DNA of 64,000 nt from Staphylococcus intermedius NCTC 11048 (GCF_002902385.1 NZ_PPQH01000009.1:124001-188000); one strand, 5' to 3'; counted from the stretch's first letter, positions 33,175 through 43,206 are shown. Program-made: numbers and translations. Notes: a model not told the origin generated them from the letters alone.

Positions 33175-34677
33175 TTAACGAATACCTTTCATAGCTCTTA
33201 AAATATATGGTGAACCGATGACGGCTAAGAGCGCGACAACGATAGCGATACCGCCAATGAGACCGAAATAGTTTTGGTTCCCAATAATCGGCTGAAGTTT
33301 CACAAGTTGTGCATTGATGGCTTGTGCCGTTGCATTAGTTAATAACCATAAACTCATCATTTGAGAGTTGAAGTTTTCAGGTGCAAGTTTAACAGCTGAA
33401 CTGTTTCCAGTTGGTGAAATACAAAGCTCACCAATCACACAAATGATATATGACAAAATGATCCATACAAACCAAATATGCGCGTCATTGTATGCATAAA
33501 TCACAACCATCATGAGTATGAATGAGCTACCTGCTAAAAATAAGCCGAGTGCAAATTTAATTGGTAAACTTGGTTCAAAACGACCCAATCTTCTCCATAA
33601 CCAAGAAATGACTGGTGCGAAGACGACAATGAAAAATGGATTAATCGATTGGAACCATGTCACAGGAAATACACTTTCCCAGCCGAATAAGTTGAAAGCA
33701 AGGTCTGCCTTTTCATCCGCATAGACAGCGAGAACGTTCGCACCTTGTTCTTGAATAGACCAGAAAATAACGCCGACAACAAATAATGGAATGAACGCGA
33801 TAACACGAGAACGTTCGACAGCTGTTGTATCTTTACTGACGATCATAATCGTAAAATAGACAAATGGTAATGCAAAGCCTAAAACTAATACGATTAAACT
33901 CACTAAATTAAAAGAAAGTGTTCCAGTTAAAGATGCGATGACTACGACTAAGACAATCGCAGCGATAATCAGCCCGAAAAGCATACCATATTTTTTCTTT
34001 TCTGCTGGGCTTAAAGGGTTAGGTGGCGCGATGCCGATACGTCCTAGATTACGCTTATGGAATAAAAGGTAAAATAGTAGTGACAGCCCCATACCGATTG
34101 CAGCAATTAAGAAACCACCATGAAAATTCCCTACATTTCTAAAATGATCTAATACGAGCGGTGAAATAAATGCCCCCATATTGACAGCCATATAGAAAAT
34201 AACGAAACCTGAATCTACACGGCTATCATCTTTTGGATAAAGACGTCCTACGATATTGGAAATGTTCGGTTTCATCAGACCTGAACCTACAATAATAAAG
34301 AACATCGATGACAGTAAGCCAGTTAATCCAAAAGGTAAGCTTAAACAAACATGACCGATAATAATTAATATCGCACCGTAAAACATGGAACGTCTTGTCC
34401 CCAGTATTCGGTCAGCAACCCAGCCCCCTAGAATAGATGTCATGAAGATTAATGAACCATAGACGGCTATCAACGATTGAGCGAATGTTTTTTCGAGCCC
34501 TAATCCACCTTGACTGACGTTATAGTAAATGTAATAAATCAATAGGGCACGCATACCGTAATAGCTAAATCGCTCCCAGAATTCTACGGTATATAATACG
34601 CCTAAACCACGAGGGTGGCCGAAGAATCCCTTTTGTGGAATTTCTTGTACAGCTTTTTCGTGTGATAATTCTGACAT
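33175..34677 (-). CDS. dtpT: Proton-dependent di-/tripeptide transporter (copy 1)
   Basis: 500-residue POT/PTR transporter with 14 predicted helices. The proton-coupling motif EFWERFSYYGMRAL lies in helix 1, and the family motif FYMAVNMGAF near residue 155. It imports di- and tripeptides with protons. The ATG at 34677 is used; a TTG three codons earlier is possible. It shares about half its residues with the second copy 500 bases downstream of its start. S. aureus has a single DtpT at this position. Confidence 0.93.
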   Translation of the reverse strand: MSELSHEKAVQEIPQKGFFGHPRGLGVLYTVEFWERFSYYGMRALLIYYIYYNVSQGGLGLEKTFAQSLIAVYGSLIFMTSILGGWVADRILGTRRSMFYGAILIIIGHVCLSLPFGLTGLLSSMFFIIVGSGLMKPNISNIVGRLYPKDDSRVDSGFVIFYMAVNMGAFISPLVLDHFRNVGNFHGGFLIAAIGMGLSLLFYLLFHKRNLGRIGIAPPNPLSPAEKKKYGMLFGLIIAAIVLVVVIASLTGTLSFNLVSLIVLVLGFALPFVYFTIMIVSKDTTAVERSRVIAFIPLFVVGVIFWSIQEQGANVLAVYADEKADLAFNLFGWESVFPVTWFQSINPFFIVVFAPVISWLWRRLGRFEPSLPIKFALGLFLAGSSFILMMVVIYAYNDAHIWFVWIILSYIICVIGELCISPTGNSSAVKLAPENFNSQMMSLWLLTNATAQAINAQLVKLQPIIGNQNYFGLIGGIAIVVALLAVIGSPYILRAMKGIR

Positions 34678-34815
34678 TTCAATCAATCCTTCCTATCTGA
34701 ACAAAACATGTAATAGAAAGTTTACGCCTGATGAAAATAAATAGCAATTAGTTTTTTAAAAATAATAAAATTTAAAAAATTCAGACATAAAATAAAGTCA
34801 TATTTTGTTAAATTA

Positions 34816-34833
34816 TACACTGTTGGTAGTGTA
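34816..34833. promoter_or_regulatory. Inverted repeat overlapping the dtpT copy-1 promoter
   Basis: TACACT-GTTGGT-AGTGTA, a perfect 6-6-6 palindrome. On the minus strand it runs directly into TATAAT, so a bound protein would cover the -10 box. The binding protein is unknown. Confidence 0.5.
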
Positions 34834-35065
34834 GTTAGTTAAGTCTAATATAGGTGTTCTATATGGGAACGAATGAAAATAAATCGTGTTTAATGTTTGA
34901 AATAAAAGGATAAGCTTTGTTATTGAAGAAAGTAAAAAGGTGATAAAGTACAAAAATAAAGATATTTGGAAATAATATGTGAATAGGGATTTGTGTTGTT
35001 TTGATGGTTATGCACCGTAGCAAAGGGGAGTTGAAACTGAAGTGTGTCCCAGTTACTCTAAAACT

Positions 35066-35111
35066 ATAAAAAAGCTGTGAAGAAATGTAACAAAAATTTC
35101 TCCACAGCTTA
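35066..35111 (-). terminator. Terminator of the second peptide transporter gene
   Basis: AAGCTGTGGAGAAATTT ... AAATGTTTCTTCACAGCTT-type hairpin on the minus strand followed by TTTTTTATAG. Confidence 0.8.
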
Positions 35112-35145
35112 TCTTTATATGTGACATGTATAGCATCAATAAAGG

Positions 35146-36651
35146 TTATTTTACACCTTGCATTAAGTTTTTAATGAACGGTGATACTAAAATTAATACA
35201 AGACCAATACCTACTGCGAATAATCCTGAATAAAGGAAGTATTCGTTTGTGCTCATATGGACATAAAGTTTAACCATTTGCGCATTTAACCCTTGTGCCA
35301 TAGCATTGGATAAAAACCAAATACTCATCATTTGTCCCGCAAAGGCTTCAGGTGCAAGTTTTGTCGTTGTTGATAATCCGATAGGTGATAAGCAAAGTTC
35401 ACCAAAAGTAACAAGTAAGAAACTCGCCACTAACCAGAACGGATTGATCAAGCTATTACCATCTGGAATAATCATAATTAAATATGAAAGTCCGGCTAAG
35501 ATAACACCTAGAGCAAACTTAATGACTGTCGGTGGATTATAACGACCTAGTTTGACCCATAAAATTGAAAAGATAGGTGCCAAAATAATGATGAAAAATG
35601 GATTTAAAGATTGGAACCATGCAGGTGGAATTTGAAAATCAATTAGTCCGCCTGTTACTTTTGCTAATTGGAGCTCAGTTTTCGTATCAGAGAACTGTGC
35701 TAAAACTGTTGAACCTTGTTCTTGAATCATCCAAAAGGCAACAGATGCGATAAACAATGGAATATAAGCAAAAACACGTTTACGTTCATGATCTGCTGTT
35801 TTTTTACTTAAAAGCATTCTTGTAAATAAGAAAATCGGTAAAAATACGCCTAAAACTGTAATGACGTTTGAGAACAGTCCAATTGTTAAGTGTCCTGTTG
35901 ATTGGAGAATAAATCCTAACACAACAAGGATTACGACAATGCTACCGACAATCTTGATGAGTTTTGAACGTTCTTTCTTCGTTAATGGATCTGGTACTTC
36001 CACACCTGCAAGACCAAGTGATTTTTTATGTGTGAATAAATATGCCAATAAACCGAAAAACATCCCTACAGCAGCAATAGCAAAGCCGACATGGAAGCCG
36101 ATATTAACCTGTACCCACCCAATGATAAGTGGTGACAATAATGCCCCTAAATTGATACTCATATAAAAAATAGTGAACGCTGAATCCATGCGTGCATCAT
36201 TTTTATCGTACAACATACCTACTGTTGAGGAGATGTTCGGTTTGAGTAAACCTGTCCCAATAATTAAAAAGAGTAAGGCGATGAGCAACAAGACCAAACT
36301 ATTCGGTAGTGCCATTAAAATATGACCAACCATAATGAGAATAGCGCCATAAAAGAGTGCGTGTCGTGTGCCGGTAATGCGGTCTGCAATCCAACCACCA
36401 ATCACACCACTCATATAAACCAATGCACCATAAATTGAAACGATTTGAAGGGCGATGTCTTGGTCTAGACCAAATCCACCTTTAGCTACCGAATAATAAA
36501 TATAGAAAGCTAAAATACCTTTCATACCATAGTAACTAAAGCGCTCCCAAAATTCTGTAAAGACTAGTGTACTTAACCCTTTTGGATGACCGAAGAAACC
36601 TGTACGTGGTGTACTGTTAAGGATTTCTTCTTTTGTATAATGCGAACTCAT
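35146..36651 (-). CDS. Proton-dependent di-/tripeptide transporter (copy 2)
   Basis: 501-residue POT/PTR transporter, also with the EFWERFSYYGMKGIL proton motif and FYMSINLGALLSP. It is a divergent paralog of the neighbouring copy: the N-terminal GFFGHP-GL and IGGW-ADR-TGTR regions are nearly the same, while loops and C-terminal parts differ. The ATG at 36651 follows GGGGGGAAA. It has its own terminator, so each copy is independently expressed. Substrate range may differ. Confidence 0.92.
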   Translation of the reverse strand: MSSHYTKEEILNSTPRTGFFGHPKGLSTLVFTEFWERFSYYGMKGILAFYIYYSVAKGGFGLDQDIALQIVSIYGALVYMSGVIGGWIADRITGTRHALFYGAILIMVGHILMALPNSLVLLLIALLFLIIGTGLLKPNISSTVGMLYDKNDARMDSAFTIFYMSINLGALLSPLIIGWVQVNIGFHVGFAIAAVGMFFGLLAYLFTHKKSLGLAGVEVPDPLTKKERSKLIKIVGSIVVILVVLGFILQSTGHLTIGLFSNVITVLGVFLPIFLFTRMLLSKKTADHERKRVFAYIPLFIASVAFWMIQEQGSTVLAQFSDTKTELQLAKVTGGLIDFQIPPAWFQSLNPFFIIILAPIFSILWVKLGRYNPPTVIKFALGVILAGLSYLIMIIPDGNSLINPFWLVASFLLVTFGELCLSPIGLSTTTKLAPEAFAGQMMSIWFLSNAMAQGLNAQMVKLYVHMSTNEYFLYSGLFAVGIGLVLILVSPFIKNLMQGVK

Positions 36652-37162
36652 TGACTATTTCCCCCCACTCTAACCAAGTTAGACTTATTCTATAACTAAT
36701 TGGTATCATACACAAGTAGTTTTTAATGTAAAGAACATTTTATAATATATTTTTATGGTTATGTAAATATATATAATTATTTTCTTGGTTTATCATTTAT
36801 GTATTCACCGAATTTGTATTCCGACAAAATCAATAAAGTTTATCAGTTATTATAGCATTTTTTACAAGCTTAGCAATATCATATTTGAAATTGAGACAAA
36901 ATGATTTTTTCAGTCAATAAAGTGGGACGTGTAGAATATCTATTTTGAGTGTGAAACTAAGAAAATGATTTGTAATAGAGCGTGCGATACGAATGCGAAT
37001 GTCAGCATCATATCATTAAGAGGTTTTATACCATAATAGAAAATTGATAGAGAATGAATTTTAGTGTGCTCATAAGTGGGGGATGAGTGATAGTGGCATG
37101 GAAAAATAAAAAGAGAGGTCAGGACATGTTTTATGTCCACCTCTCAGTTAGGTGTTTGACTA
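36652..37162. other. Intergenic region between queF and the second peptide transporter gene
   Basis: About 510 AT-rich bases. Near 36709-36714 a minus-strand TATGAT may be the transporter -10. The right part holds the queF terminator (37102-37145). AAAGTGGGACGTG at 36920-36932 resembles the start of a staphylococcal intergenic repeat. A short minus-strand frame in 36940-37140 has no ribosome site and is not called. Confidence 0.45.
37102..37145 (-). terminator. queF terminator
   Basis: On the minus strand GAGAGGTGGACAT ... ATGTCCTGACCTCTC followed by TTTTTATTTTT. Confidence 0.85.
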
Positions 37163-37663
37163 TTAACGATTATCGATTTTTTCTGGATACATGTCATGGT
37201 TCATGAGACGATGTTCAGCCATTTTTTCGTATTTTGAATTTGGACGACCGTAGTTAGTGTATGGATCGATGGAAATGCCACCACGGGGTGTGAATTTGCC
37301 CCATACTTCAATGTAATGTGGATCCATTAAATCGATTAAATCGTTCATAATAATATTCATACAATCTTCATGGAAATCACCATGGTTACGGAAGCTGAAT
37401 AAATAAAGCTTTAAAGATTTAGATTCGACCATTTTGATATTTGGAATATAAGAAATGTAAATTGTCGCAAAATCAGGTTGCCCTGTGATCGGACATAACG
37501 ATGTGAATTCTGGACAGTTAAATTTAACAAAGTAATCACGATTTTGGTGCTTATTATCAAATGTTTCTAGAACATCTGGACGGTAATCAAAGTTGTAAGT
37601 GTTATTTTGATTGCCGAGAAGTGTAATATCTTGTAATTCGTCTTTTGAACGTCCTTCTGCCAT
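37163..37663 (-). CDS. queF: NADPH-dependent 7-cyano-7-deazaguanine reductase
   Basis: 166-residue T-fold enzyme that reduces preQ0 (the product of QueC) to preQ1. The catalytic cysteine is in [15 protein letters not shown], and the NADPH motif is [20 protein letters not shown]. The ATG at 37663 follows AAAGGAGGC. It lies 19 bases after the EamA transporter gene, 21 kb from queCDE. Confidence 0.95.
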   Translation of the reverse strand: MAEGRSKDELQDITLLGNQNNTYNFDYRPDVLETFDNKHQNRDYFVKFNCPEFTSLCPITGQPDFATIYISYIPNIKMVESKSLKLYLFSFRNHGDFHEDCMNIIMNDLIDLMDPHYIEVWGKFTPRGGISIDPYTNYGRPNSKYEKMAEHRLMNHDMYPEKIDNR

Positions 37664-37682
37664 GAGAAAGGCCTCCTTTAAA

Positions 37683-38564
37683 TTATTTTGATGGTTGTTG
37701 ACGCTGCTCGGAACGTGTCGAACGTCGTGCTTTTTCGAATATATAATAGCTTGCACTTAAAATAATGATATAACCGATGATGGCGTATAAATCAGGTGAC
37801 TCATTGAATAGGACGAAGCCAATCATCGCTGTGAAAATAATTGATGCATAGGTAAATATTGAAATATCTTTTGCCGGTGCGTAACTATATGCGACGGTAA
37901 TACCAATTTGACCTACTGCAGCGGAAAGTCCTGCTAACACTAAGTAAACAATTTGAATCATGCTCATCGGTTCAAATGTAAATGCGACAAATGGAATCAG
38001 CACAATAACTGAAAAGAATGAGAAATAAAATACGATTGTGTAAGGCGCTTCACGTGTGCTTAATGCACGGACAGTCGTATAAGCCGAGGCTGCGAAAATC
38101 CCTGATAACAGTCCGATGAGTGCCGGAATGACTTCAGATGAAAATTCAGGTTGGACAACGAAAAGCATGCCAATCATTGCGATAATCATTGAAGTAATCT
38201 GATATTTTTGAATCAATTCCTTTAAAAAGATGAGGCTTAAAAGAATCGTCCAAAAAGGATTCAATTTCATCAAAATATCGGCATCACTTAACACCATATG
38301 ATCAATTGCATATATGTTTAACAGTACGCCCATTAATCCTAGAACAGAACGTGTCATTAATAGAGGTTGACTGCTCAGTTTACCGAAGAAGGGCTGTTTA
38401 TATTTAATAATAAAGAATAGGGGAATAAACATGGCTACGAAATTTCGAGCGAGTGATTTTTGAAATACGGGTAAATCGCCGGATAGACGAAAAAAAACTG
38501 CCATAAAACTAAAACCAATAGCAGAAATTAAAATAGCGATGATACCTTTCACTTTAGTATTCAT
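37683..38564 (-). CDS. EamA/DMT family transporter
   Basis: 293-residue permease with ten predicted helices in two EamA repeats (repeat 1 ends near 140; repeat 2 starts near 150). The C-terminal tail is basic ([17 protein letters not shown]). The substrate is unknown for most of the family. Its tight operon with queF raises the idea of a role in queuosine precursor or related metabolite movement, but that is inference from position only. ATG at 38564. Confidence 0.85.
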   Translation of the reverse strand: MNTKVKGIIAILISAIGFSFMAVFFRLSGDLPVFQKSLARNFVAMFIPLFFIIKYKQPFFGKLSSQPLLMTRSVLGLMGVLLNIYAIDHMVLSDADILMKLNPFWTILLSLIFLKELIQKYQITSMIIAMIGMLFVVQPEFSSEVIPALIGLLSGIFAASAYTTVRALSTREAPYTIVFYFSFFSVIVLIPFVAFTFEPMSMIQIVYLVLAGLSAAVGQIGITVAYSYAPAKDISIFTYASIIFTAMIGFVLFNESPDLYAIIGYIIILSASYYIFEKARRSTRSEQRQQPSK

Positions 38565-38668
38565 GATATCGCCTCTTGTTGATAAAAATTTGACTTATAC
38601 ATAGTAGCATAAAATGATACAACTTGCATTATATCTTGCAATTTTACTAAAAGAAGATACAATAAAAG

Positions 38669-38682
38669 GGAACGTATGTTCT
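38669..38682. promoter_or_regulatory. SOS-box-like palindrome
   Basis: GGAACGTATGTTCT has a perfect GAAC-N4-GTTC core and fits the Gram-positive LexA consensus CGAACRNRYGTTYC except at the outer bases. It lies about 35 bases upstream of the transporter -10 and about 140 bases upstream of the nrd promoter. Confidence 0.4.
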
Positions 38683-38824
38683 GTTTTAGCTGACTTATAA
38701 ACGTTTCAGTTGAGAAAGTCAAGTGAGAAACGTGCTTTCAATCAGAAAATAATTTTTTTGTTCTTCTAGTGGTTGATATCATCGCTTTTGATGACAATGA
38801 GTGACAAAAGTTCCAATTTATCTC

Positions 38825-38853
38825 TTTAAATTAAGAATAGAGTTCTGTATAAT
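38825..38853 (+). promoter_or_regulatory. nrdIEF promoter
   Basis: TATAAT at 38848-38853 with a weak TTTAAA at the -35 position (38825-38830, 17-base spacer). The transcript start would fall within the first NrdR box. Confidence 0.55.
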
Positions 38854-38856
38854 GAA

Positions 38857-38872
38857 ACACATAATATAGTAT
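38857..38872. promoter_or_regulatory. NrdR box 1
   Basis: ACACATAATATAGTAT, a degenerate copy of the NrdR consensus ACACWATATATWGTGT, directly after the -10. Confidence 0.65.
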
Positions 38873-38888
38873 GAGCGAACGAAATGAA

Positions 38889-38904
38889 ACACAACATATA
38901 GTGT
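38889..38904. promoter_or_regulatory. NrdR box 2
   Basis: ACACAACATATAGTGT, one mismatch from the NrdR consensus. It starts exactly 32 bases after box 1, about three helical turns, the usual spacing of paired NrdR boxes. Confidence 0.8.
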
Positions 38905-39188
38905 TTGAAAGATGACTAACAACACAAGAATGGACAAAATCAATGAAGGTTTACACGATTTTGAACATTCTATTTCTTTGATTATCTACATATAGTAAGG
39001 GTGTCAATAGAGATCATTATTGGATATGAATAATGGGCGTTAGCAACTTTTTAACTTATTTTATGAATCAAACAATAGCAAATATACGTTCGTATTTTAT
39101 TCAATAACATTTATATTGTGGATTAAGAAAAAGACGACATCAGCAACTACACGAATCATTTATCTCGTGAGAAAGGTGGTTATTCAGG

Positions 39189-39587
39189 ATGAAAGTGGTA
39201 TTTTATTCTTTTACGGGTAATGTGAGACGATTCGTTAAACGCACAGAACTTGATAACACACTAGAGATTAATGAAACCAATGCGTCAGAAGAAGTGACAG
39301 AACCTTTTATTATTGTGACAGGGACAATTGGTTTTGGTGAGGTACCTCAACCAGTCCAACAATTTTTAGAAATCAATCATGAACATTTAAAGGGTGTTGC
39401 GGCAAGTGGCAATCGTAACTGGGGAAATAACTTTGCGAAAGCTGGTACGACGATTGCAAATACGTATCACGTCCCTTTATTGATGAAATTTGAATTACAC
39501 GGCAATAAACAAGATACAATGGAATTTAAAGAGAAGGTGGTCAATTTTTATGAAAACTATGGAACAAAAGCAGTACAAGCATATTGA
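39189..39587 (+). CDS. nrdI: Class Ib ribonucleotide reductase assembly flavoprotein NrdI
   Basis: 132-residue flavodoxin-like protein that supplies superoxide or electrons to form the Mn(III)2-tyrosyl radical of NrdF. The FMN phosphate loop is [10 protein letters not shown], and further FMN-binding segments are GTIGFGEVP and [18 protein letters not shown] at 39189 after GAAAGGTGG. The end overlaps nrdE by 38 bases. Confidence 0.95.
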   Translation: MKVVFYSFTGNVRRFVKRTELDNTLEINETNASEEVTEPFIIVTGTIGFGEVPQPVQQFLEINHEHLKGVAASGNRNWGNNFAKAGTTIANTYHVPLLMKFELHGNKQDTMEFKEKVVNFYENYGTKAVQAY

Positions 39588-41655
39588 ACTTAATAACCAA
39601 GTGACGAAAAGAAATGAAAACGGCTTTTTTCAACTTGAGAAAGATCAAGAAGCACTTGCGGTTTATTTAGAAGAAATCCAAGATAAAACCGTTCATTTCG
39701 ACAGTGAGATTGAACGCCTTCAATTTTTGGTTGATAACAATTTTTATTACAATGTGTTTGAAGAATACAGTGTAGCCCAACTGGTTGAATTGATTGCATT
39801 TACAACAGCGATTCCATTTCAATTTGCAAGTTATATGTCAGCAAGTAAGTTTTTCAAAGATTATGCATTAAAAACAAATGATAAATCACAATATCTAGAA
39901 GATTATCATCAACATGTGTTCATTGTGTCACTCTACCTTGCCAAAGGGAATGTTGACCTTGCAAAACAATTGATTCAAGCGATGGTCGAACAACGTTACC
40001 AACCAGCGACACCTACATTTTTAAATGCAGGACGTGCACGTAGAGGTGAGTTAGTTTCATGTTTCTTGCTCGAAGTAGATGACAGTTTAAACTCTATTAA
40101 CTTTATCGATTCAACAGCTAAACAGTTAAGTAAAATCGGTGGTGGTGTAGCGATTAATCTTTCAAAGCTACGTGCGAGAGGTGAAGCAATTAAAGGCATA
40201 AAAGGCGTTGCGAAAGGTGTCTTACCGATTGCAAAAGCGCTTGAAGGTGGCTTTAGTTATGCCGATCAATTAGGGCAACGTCCAGGCGCGGGCGCAGTAT
40301 ACTTGAACATTTTCCACTATGATGTAGAAGAGTTTTTAGATACGAAAAAAATTAATGCAGATGAAGATTTACGTCTTTCAACGATTTCAACAGGTTTGAT
40401 TGTACCGTCTAAATTTTTTGAATTGGCTAAAGAAGGAAAAGACTTTTTCATGTTCGCGCCACACACAGTAGAACAAGAGTACGGTGTCACATTGGACGAC
40501 ATTAATATTGAGGATTACTATGATGCGCTTGTAGCCAACCCAAATATAATGAAAAAGAGTAAAGATGCGCGTGAAATGTTAAATATGATTGCACAAACAC
40601 AATTGCAATCGGGTTACCCTTATTTAATGTTTAAAGACAACGCGAACCGTGTGCATCCTAACGCTAACATCGGTCAAATTAAAATGAGTAACTTATGTAC
40701 AGAAATTTTCCAACTACAAGAAACATCGATTATCAATGACTACGGTGTGGAAGATGAAATTAAACGCGATATTTCATGTAATTTAGGTTCATTAAATATT
40801 GTGAATGTCATGGAGTCAAATCAGTTTAGAGATTCTGTGCACACAGGTATGGACGCGTTAACAGTGGTGAGTGATGAAGCAAACATTCAAAATGCACCAG
40901 GTGTGAAAAAAGCGAATAGTGAATTGCATTCAGTAGGTCTGGGTGTCATGAACTTACACGGTTATTTGGCTAAAAATCAGATCAGTTATGAATCAGAAGA
41001 AGCGAAAGATTTTGCGAATGTTTTCTTTATGATGATGAACTATTATTCAATCGAACGTTCAATGCAAATTGCCAAAGAACGTGGTGAGACGTTTGCAGAC
41101 TTTAATAAAACTGATTATGCAAACGGTCGTTATTTTGAACGTTATACGTCTCAAGATTTCTTGCCACAATTTGAAAAAGTAAAGGCATTGTTTGAGAACC
41201 ATCCAATTCCGACACGTGAAGATTGGAAAGCATTACAAGCTGAAGTAGAAAAACATGGCTTATATCATGCGTATCGTTTAGCGATTGCGCCAACACAAAG
41301 TATTTCATATGTGCAAAACGCAACAAGCTCAGTGATGCCGATAGTAGACCAAATTGAGCGTCGTACTTACGGCAACTCAGAAACATTTTATCCAATGCCG
41401 TTTTTATCGCCACAATCAATGTGGTATTATAAATCAGCATTCAACATCGACCAAATGAAGTTGATTGATTTAATTGCTACGATTCAAACGCATATTGATC
41501 AAGGTATTTCAACCATTCTATATGTAAACTCAGAAATTTCAACGCGTGAATTGTCACGTTTATACGTATACGCACATCATAAAGGCTTAAAATCATTGTA
41601 TTACACACGAAATAAATTATTGAGTGTAGAAGAATGTACAAGCTGTGCAATTTAA
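39550..41655 (+). CDS. nrdE: Class Ib ribonucleoside-diphosphate reductase alpha subunit
   Basis: 701-residue catalytic subunit reducing ribonucleoside to deoxyribonucleoside diphosphates. It shows [15 protein letters not shown] (first active-site Cys), [25 protein letters not shown], and the C-terminal redox pair ECTSCAI. There is no N-terminal ATP cone, as in NrdE. The start ATG 39550, inside nrdI, matches the length of S. aureus NrdE. Confidence 0.97.
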   Translation: MKTMEQKQYKHIELNNQVTKRNENGFFQLEKDQEALAVYLEEIQDKTVHFDSEIERLQFLVDNNFYYNVFEEYSVAQLVELIAFTTAIPFQFASYMSASKFFKDYALKTNDKSQYLEDYHQHVFIVSLYLAKGNVDLAKQLIQAMVEQRYQPATPTFLNAGRARRGELVSCFLLEVDDSLNSINFIDSTAKQLSKIGGGVAINLSKLRARGEAIKGIKGVAKGVLPIAKALEGGFSYADQLGQRPGAGAVYLNIFHYDVEEFLDTKKINADEDLRLSTISTGLIVPSKFFELAKEGKDFFMFAPHTVEQEYGVTLDDINIEDYYDALVANPNIMKKSKDAREMLNMIAQTQLQSGYPYLMFKDNANRVHPNANIGQIKMSNLCTEIFQLQETSIINDYGVEDEIKRDISCNLGSLNIVNVMESNQFRDSVHTGMDALTVVSDEANIQNAPGVKKANSELHSVGLGVMNLHGYLAKNQISYESEEAKDFANVFFMMMNYYSIERSMQIAKERGETFADFNKTDYANGRYFERYTSQDFLPQFEKVKALFENHPIPTREDWKALQAEVEKHGLYHAYRLAIAPTQSISYVQNATSSVMPIVDQIERRTYGNSETFYPMPFLSPQSMWYYKSAFNIDQMKLIDLIATIQTHIDQGISTILYVNSEISTRELSRLYVYAHHKGLKSLYYTRNKLLSVEECTSCAI

Positions 41656-41719
41656 TGTTGATATCAAATAAAGCGAATTGTGCTTTTAATATTATTCATA
41701 CGCATAAAAGCTATGAGAA

Positions 41720-41900
41720 GTGGGCTAGGACATGAAATTTTTTGATTGCCATCATGGGCTCTTTTTCCTAGGGGACTTGCCTCAACTAAAATCGCCTTGA
41801 TTGAAGGTACACTGGACGGAAGCCGAATTGGATTTTCGGCTGCGTCTGATCCCTCAGGAGTCTCGCCCATTTTAGCAATTTGAATTATAATGCTACGAAT
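41720..41900. repeat. Degenerate dispersed intergenic element
   Basis: This interval holds GGGCTAGGACATG and then TTTCGGCTGCGTCTGATCCC followed by TCAGGAGTCTCGCCC. It is the related copy of the element at 12386-12480 (shared core CTGATSCCTCAGGAGT). The parts occur in a different order there, so one of the two has been rearranged. Confidence 0.45.
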
Positions 41901-42062
41901 CAATGAGGCAAATATATAAAAGAAAAATCAAAAATTTTCAGTTCCATTAATCTTAACTTATTTTACATTTCCATCATTTGATTTCGCCTATTGTATGGAA
42001 TGGGGCTGAGAAAACGCAATTATGTTCTAGCCTCTAAAGAAGTGACCGTATGTGGAACGGGT

Positions 42063-42146
42063 GATGACTGAACGTTCACATAAAAGGGTGTTCAGTCATC
42101 CTTACCAGAGTGAGACCGAGCGTTAAGCAGTCTGTCTCGCTCAACT
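42063..42146 (+). terminator. Two consecutive terminator-like hairpins before nrdF
   Basis: GATGACTGAAC (42063-42073) / GTTCAGTCATC (42090-42100), then GAGTGAGAC (42108-42116) / GTCTCGCTC (42134-42142) followed by AACTTTT. The second has a short T-rich tail and may stop part of the nrdE transcript. Confidence 0.55.
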
Positions 42147-42224
42147 TTTAAAAATTTAGGGAATGGGGCATGCGTTTGGCCCATTTGTTATATATCACAA
42201 TATAGATAGGAGCAGATAAGGTCA

Positions 42225-43187
42225 ATGATAGCTGTAAATTGGAACACACAAGAAGATATGACGAATATGTTTTGGCGCCAGAACATTGCTCAAATGTGGG
42301 TAGAAACGGAATTTAAAGTTTCCAAAGATATCGCAAGTTGGAAAACATTAACAGAAGCAGAACAAGAAGCGTTTAAAAAAGCATTGGCAGGCTTAACGGG
42401 TTTAGACACACATCAAGCAGATGATGGTATGCCGTTAATCATGCTTCATACGAAAGATTTGCGTAAAAAAGCCGTGTACTCATTTATGGGGATGATGGAA
42501 CAAATTCATGCTAAGAGTTATTCGCATATTTTCACGACGTTATTACCTTCTAAAGAAACGAATGAATTATTAGATAAATGGGTCATTGAAGAACCGCATT
42601 TAAAATATAAATCTGAGAAAATTATTAGCAATTACCATAAACTGTGGGGGAAAGAAGCGTCTATTTATGATCAATATATGGCACGTGTTTCGAGTGTCTT
42701 TTTAGAAACTTTCCTATTCTATTCAGGTTTTTATTATCCGTTATATTTGGCGGGGCAAGGACGAATGACGACTTCTGGTGAAATCATTCGTAAAATTTTA
42801 TTAGATGAGTCTATTCATGGTGTATTCACTGGTTTAGATGCGCAAAGCTTACGAAATGAATTATCAGAAAGCGAAAAACAAAAAGCAGATACAGAAATGT
42901 ATAAGTTATTAGAAGACTTATATGCAAATGAAGAATCCTATACACGTAGCTTATATGAACCCATTGGCTTAGCTGACGATGTTATGAATTATGTCCGTTA
43001 TAATGGGAACAAAGCACTGTCAAATTTAGGATTTGAACCTTATTTCGAAGAGCGTGAATTCAGTCCAATTATTGAAAATGCGCTGGATACATCAACGAAA
43101 AACCATGACTTCTTCTCAGTTAAAGGTGATGGTTACGTTCTTGCATTGAATGTAGAAGCATTACAAGACGAAGATTTCATTTTTTAA
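42225..43187 (+). CDS. nrdF: Class Ib ribonucleoside-diphosphate reductase beta subunit
   Basis: 320-residue radical-generating subunit. Metal ligands and radical region: GLDTHQADDGMP, FMGMMEQIHAKSYSHIF, the second Glu-x-x-His in DESIHGVFTG, and a C-terminal tail that ends NVEALQDEDFIF for docking to NrdE. The ATG at 42225 has AAGGTC near and AGGAGC 15 bases upstream, giving a mediocre ribosome site. Separated from nrdE by 569 bases of structured DNA. Confidence 0.96.
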   Translation: MIAVNWNTQEDMTNMFWRQNIAQMWVETEFKVSKDIASWKTLTEAEQEAFKKALAGLTGLDTHQADDGMPLIMLHTKDLRKKAVYSFMGMMEQIHAKSYSHIFTTLLPSKETNELLDKWVIEEPHLKYKSEKIISNYHKLWGKEASIYDQYMARVSSVFLETFLFYSGFYYPLYLAGQGRMTTSGEIIRKILLDESIHGVFTGLDAQSLRNELSESEKQKADTEMYKLLEDLYANEESYTRSLYEPIGLADDVMNYVRYNGNKALSNLGFEPYFEEREFSPIIENALDTSTKNHDFFSVKGDGYVLALNVEALQDEDFIF

Positions 43188-43206
43188 TCATTAAAAAGTA
43201 TTAAAG

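Larger units (their letters stand above)
34678..35145. other. Intergenic region between the two peptide transporter genes
   Basis: About 470 AT-rich bases. It holds a minus-strand -10 like TATAAT (34817-34812) overlapped by a perfect inverted repeat (34816-34833), and the terminator of the upstream copy (35066-35111). No ORF seen. Confidence 0.5.
38565..39188. other. Long divergent regulatory region between the EamA/queF operon and nrdI
   Basis: About 620 bases. It carries a minus-strand -10 (ATTATA, 38628-38633) for the transporter, an SOS-like palindrome (38669-38682), and the nrd promoter and NrdR boxes (38825-38904). The remaining 280 bases are a leader in front of nrdI with no ORF recognised. 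Confidence 0.5.
41656..42224. other. Large non-coding interval inside the nrdEF unit
   Basis: About 570 bases, unusual inside an nrdIEF operon. It includes a repeat-like stretch (41720-41900), an AT-rich middle, two strong hairpins (42063-42100, 42108-42142) and a third smaller one (42162-42185). No promoter of good quality was seen before nrdF. Confidence 0.6.

Noticed and set aside
36940-37140. 66-residue minus-strand frame between queF and the peptide transporter
   Set aside because: No ribosome site, unusual residue make-up, and it overlaps the queF terminator.
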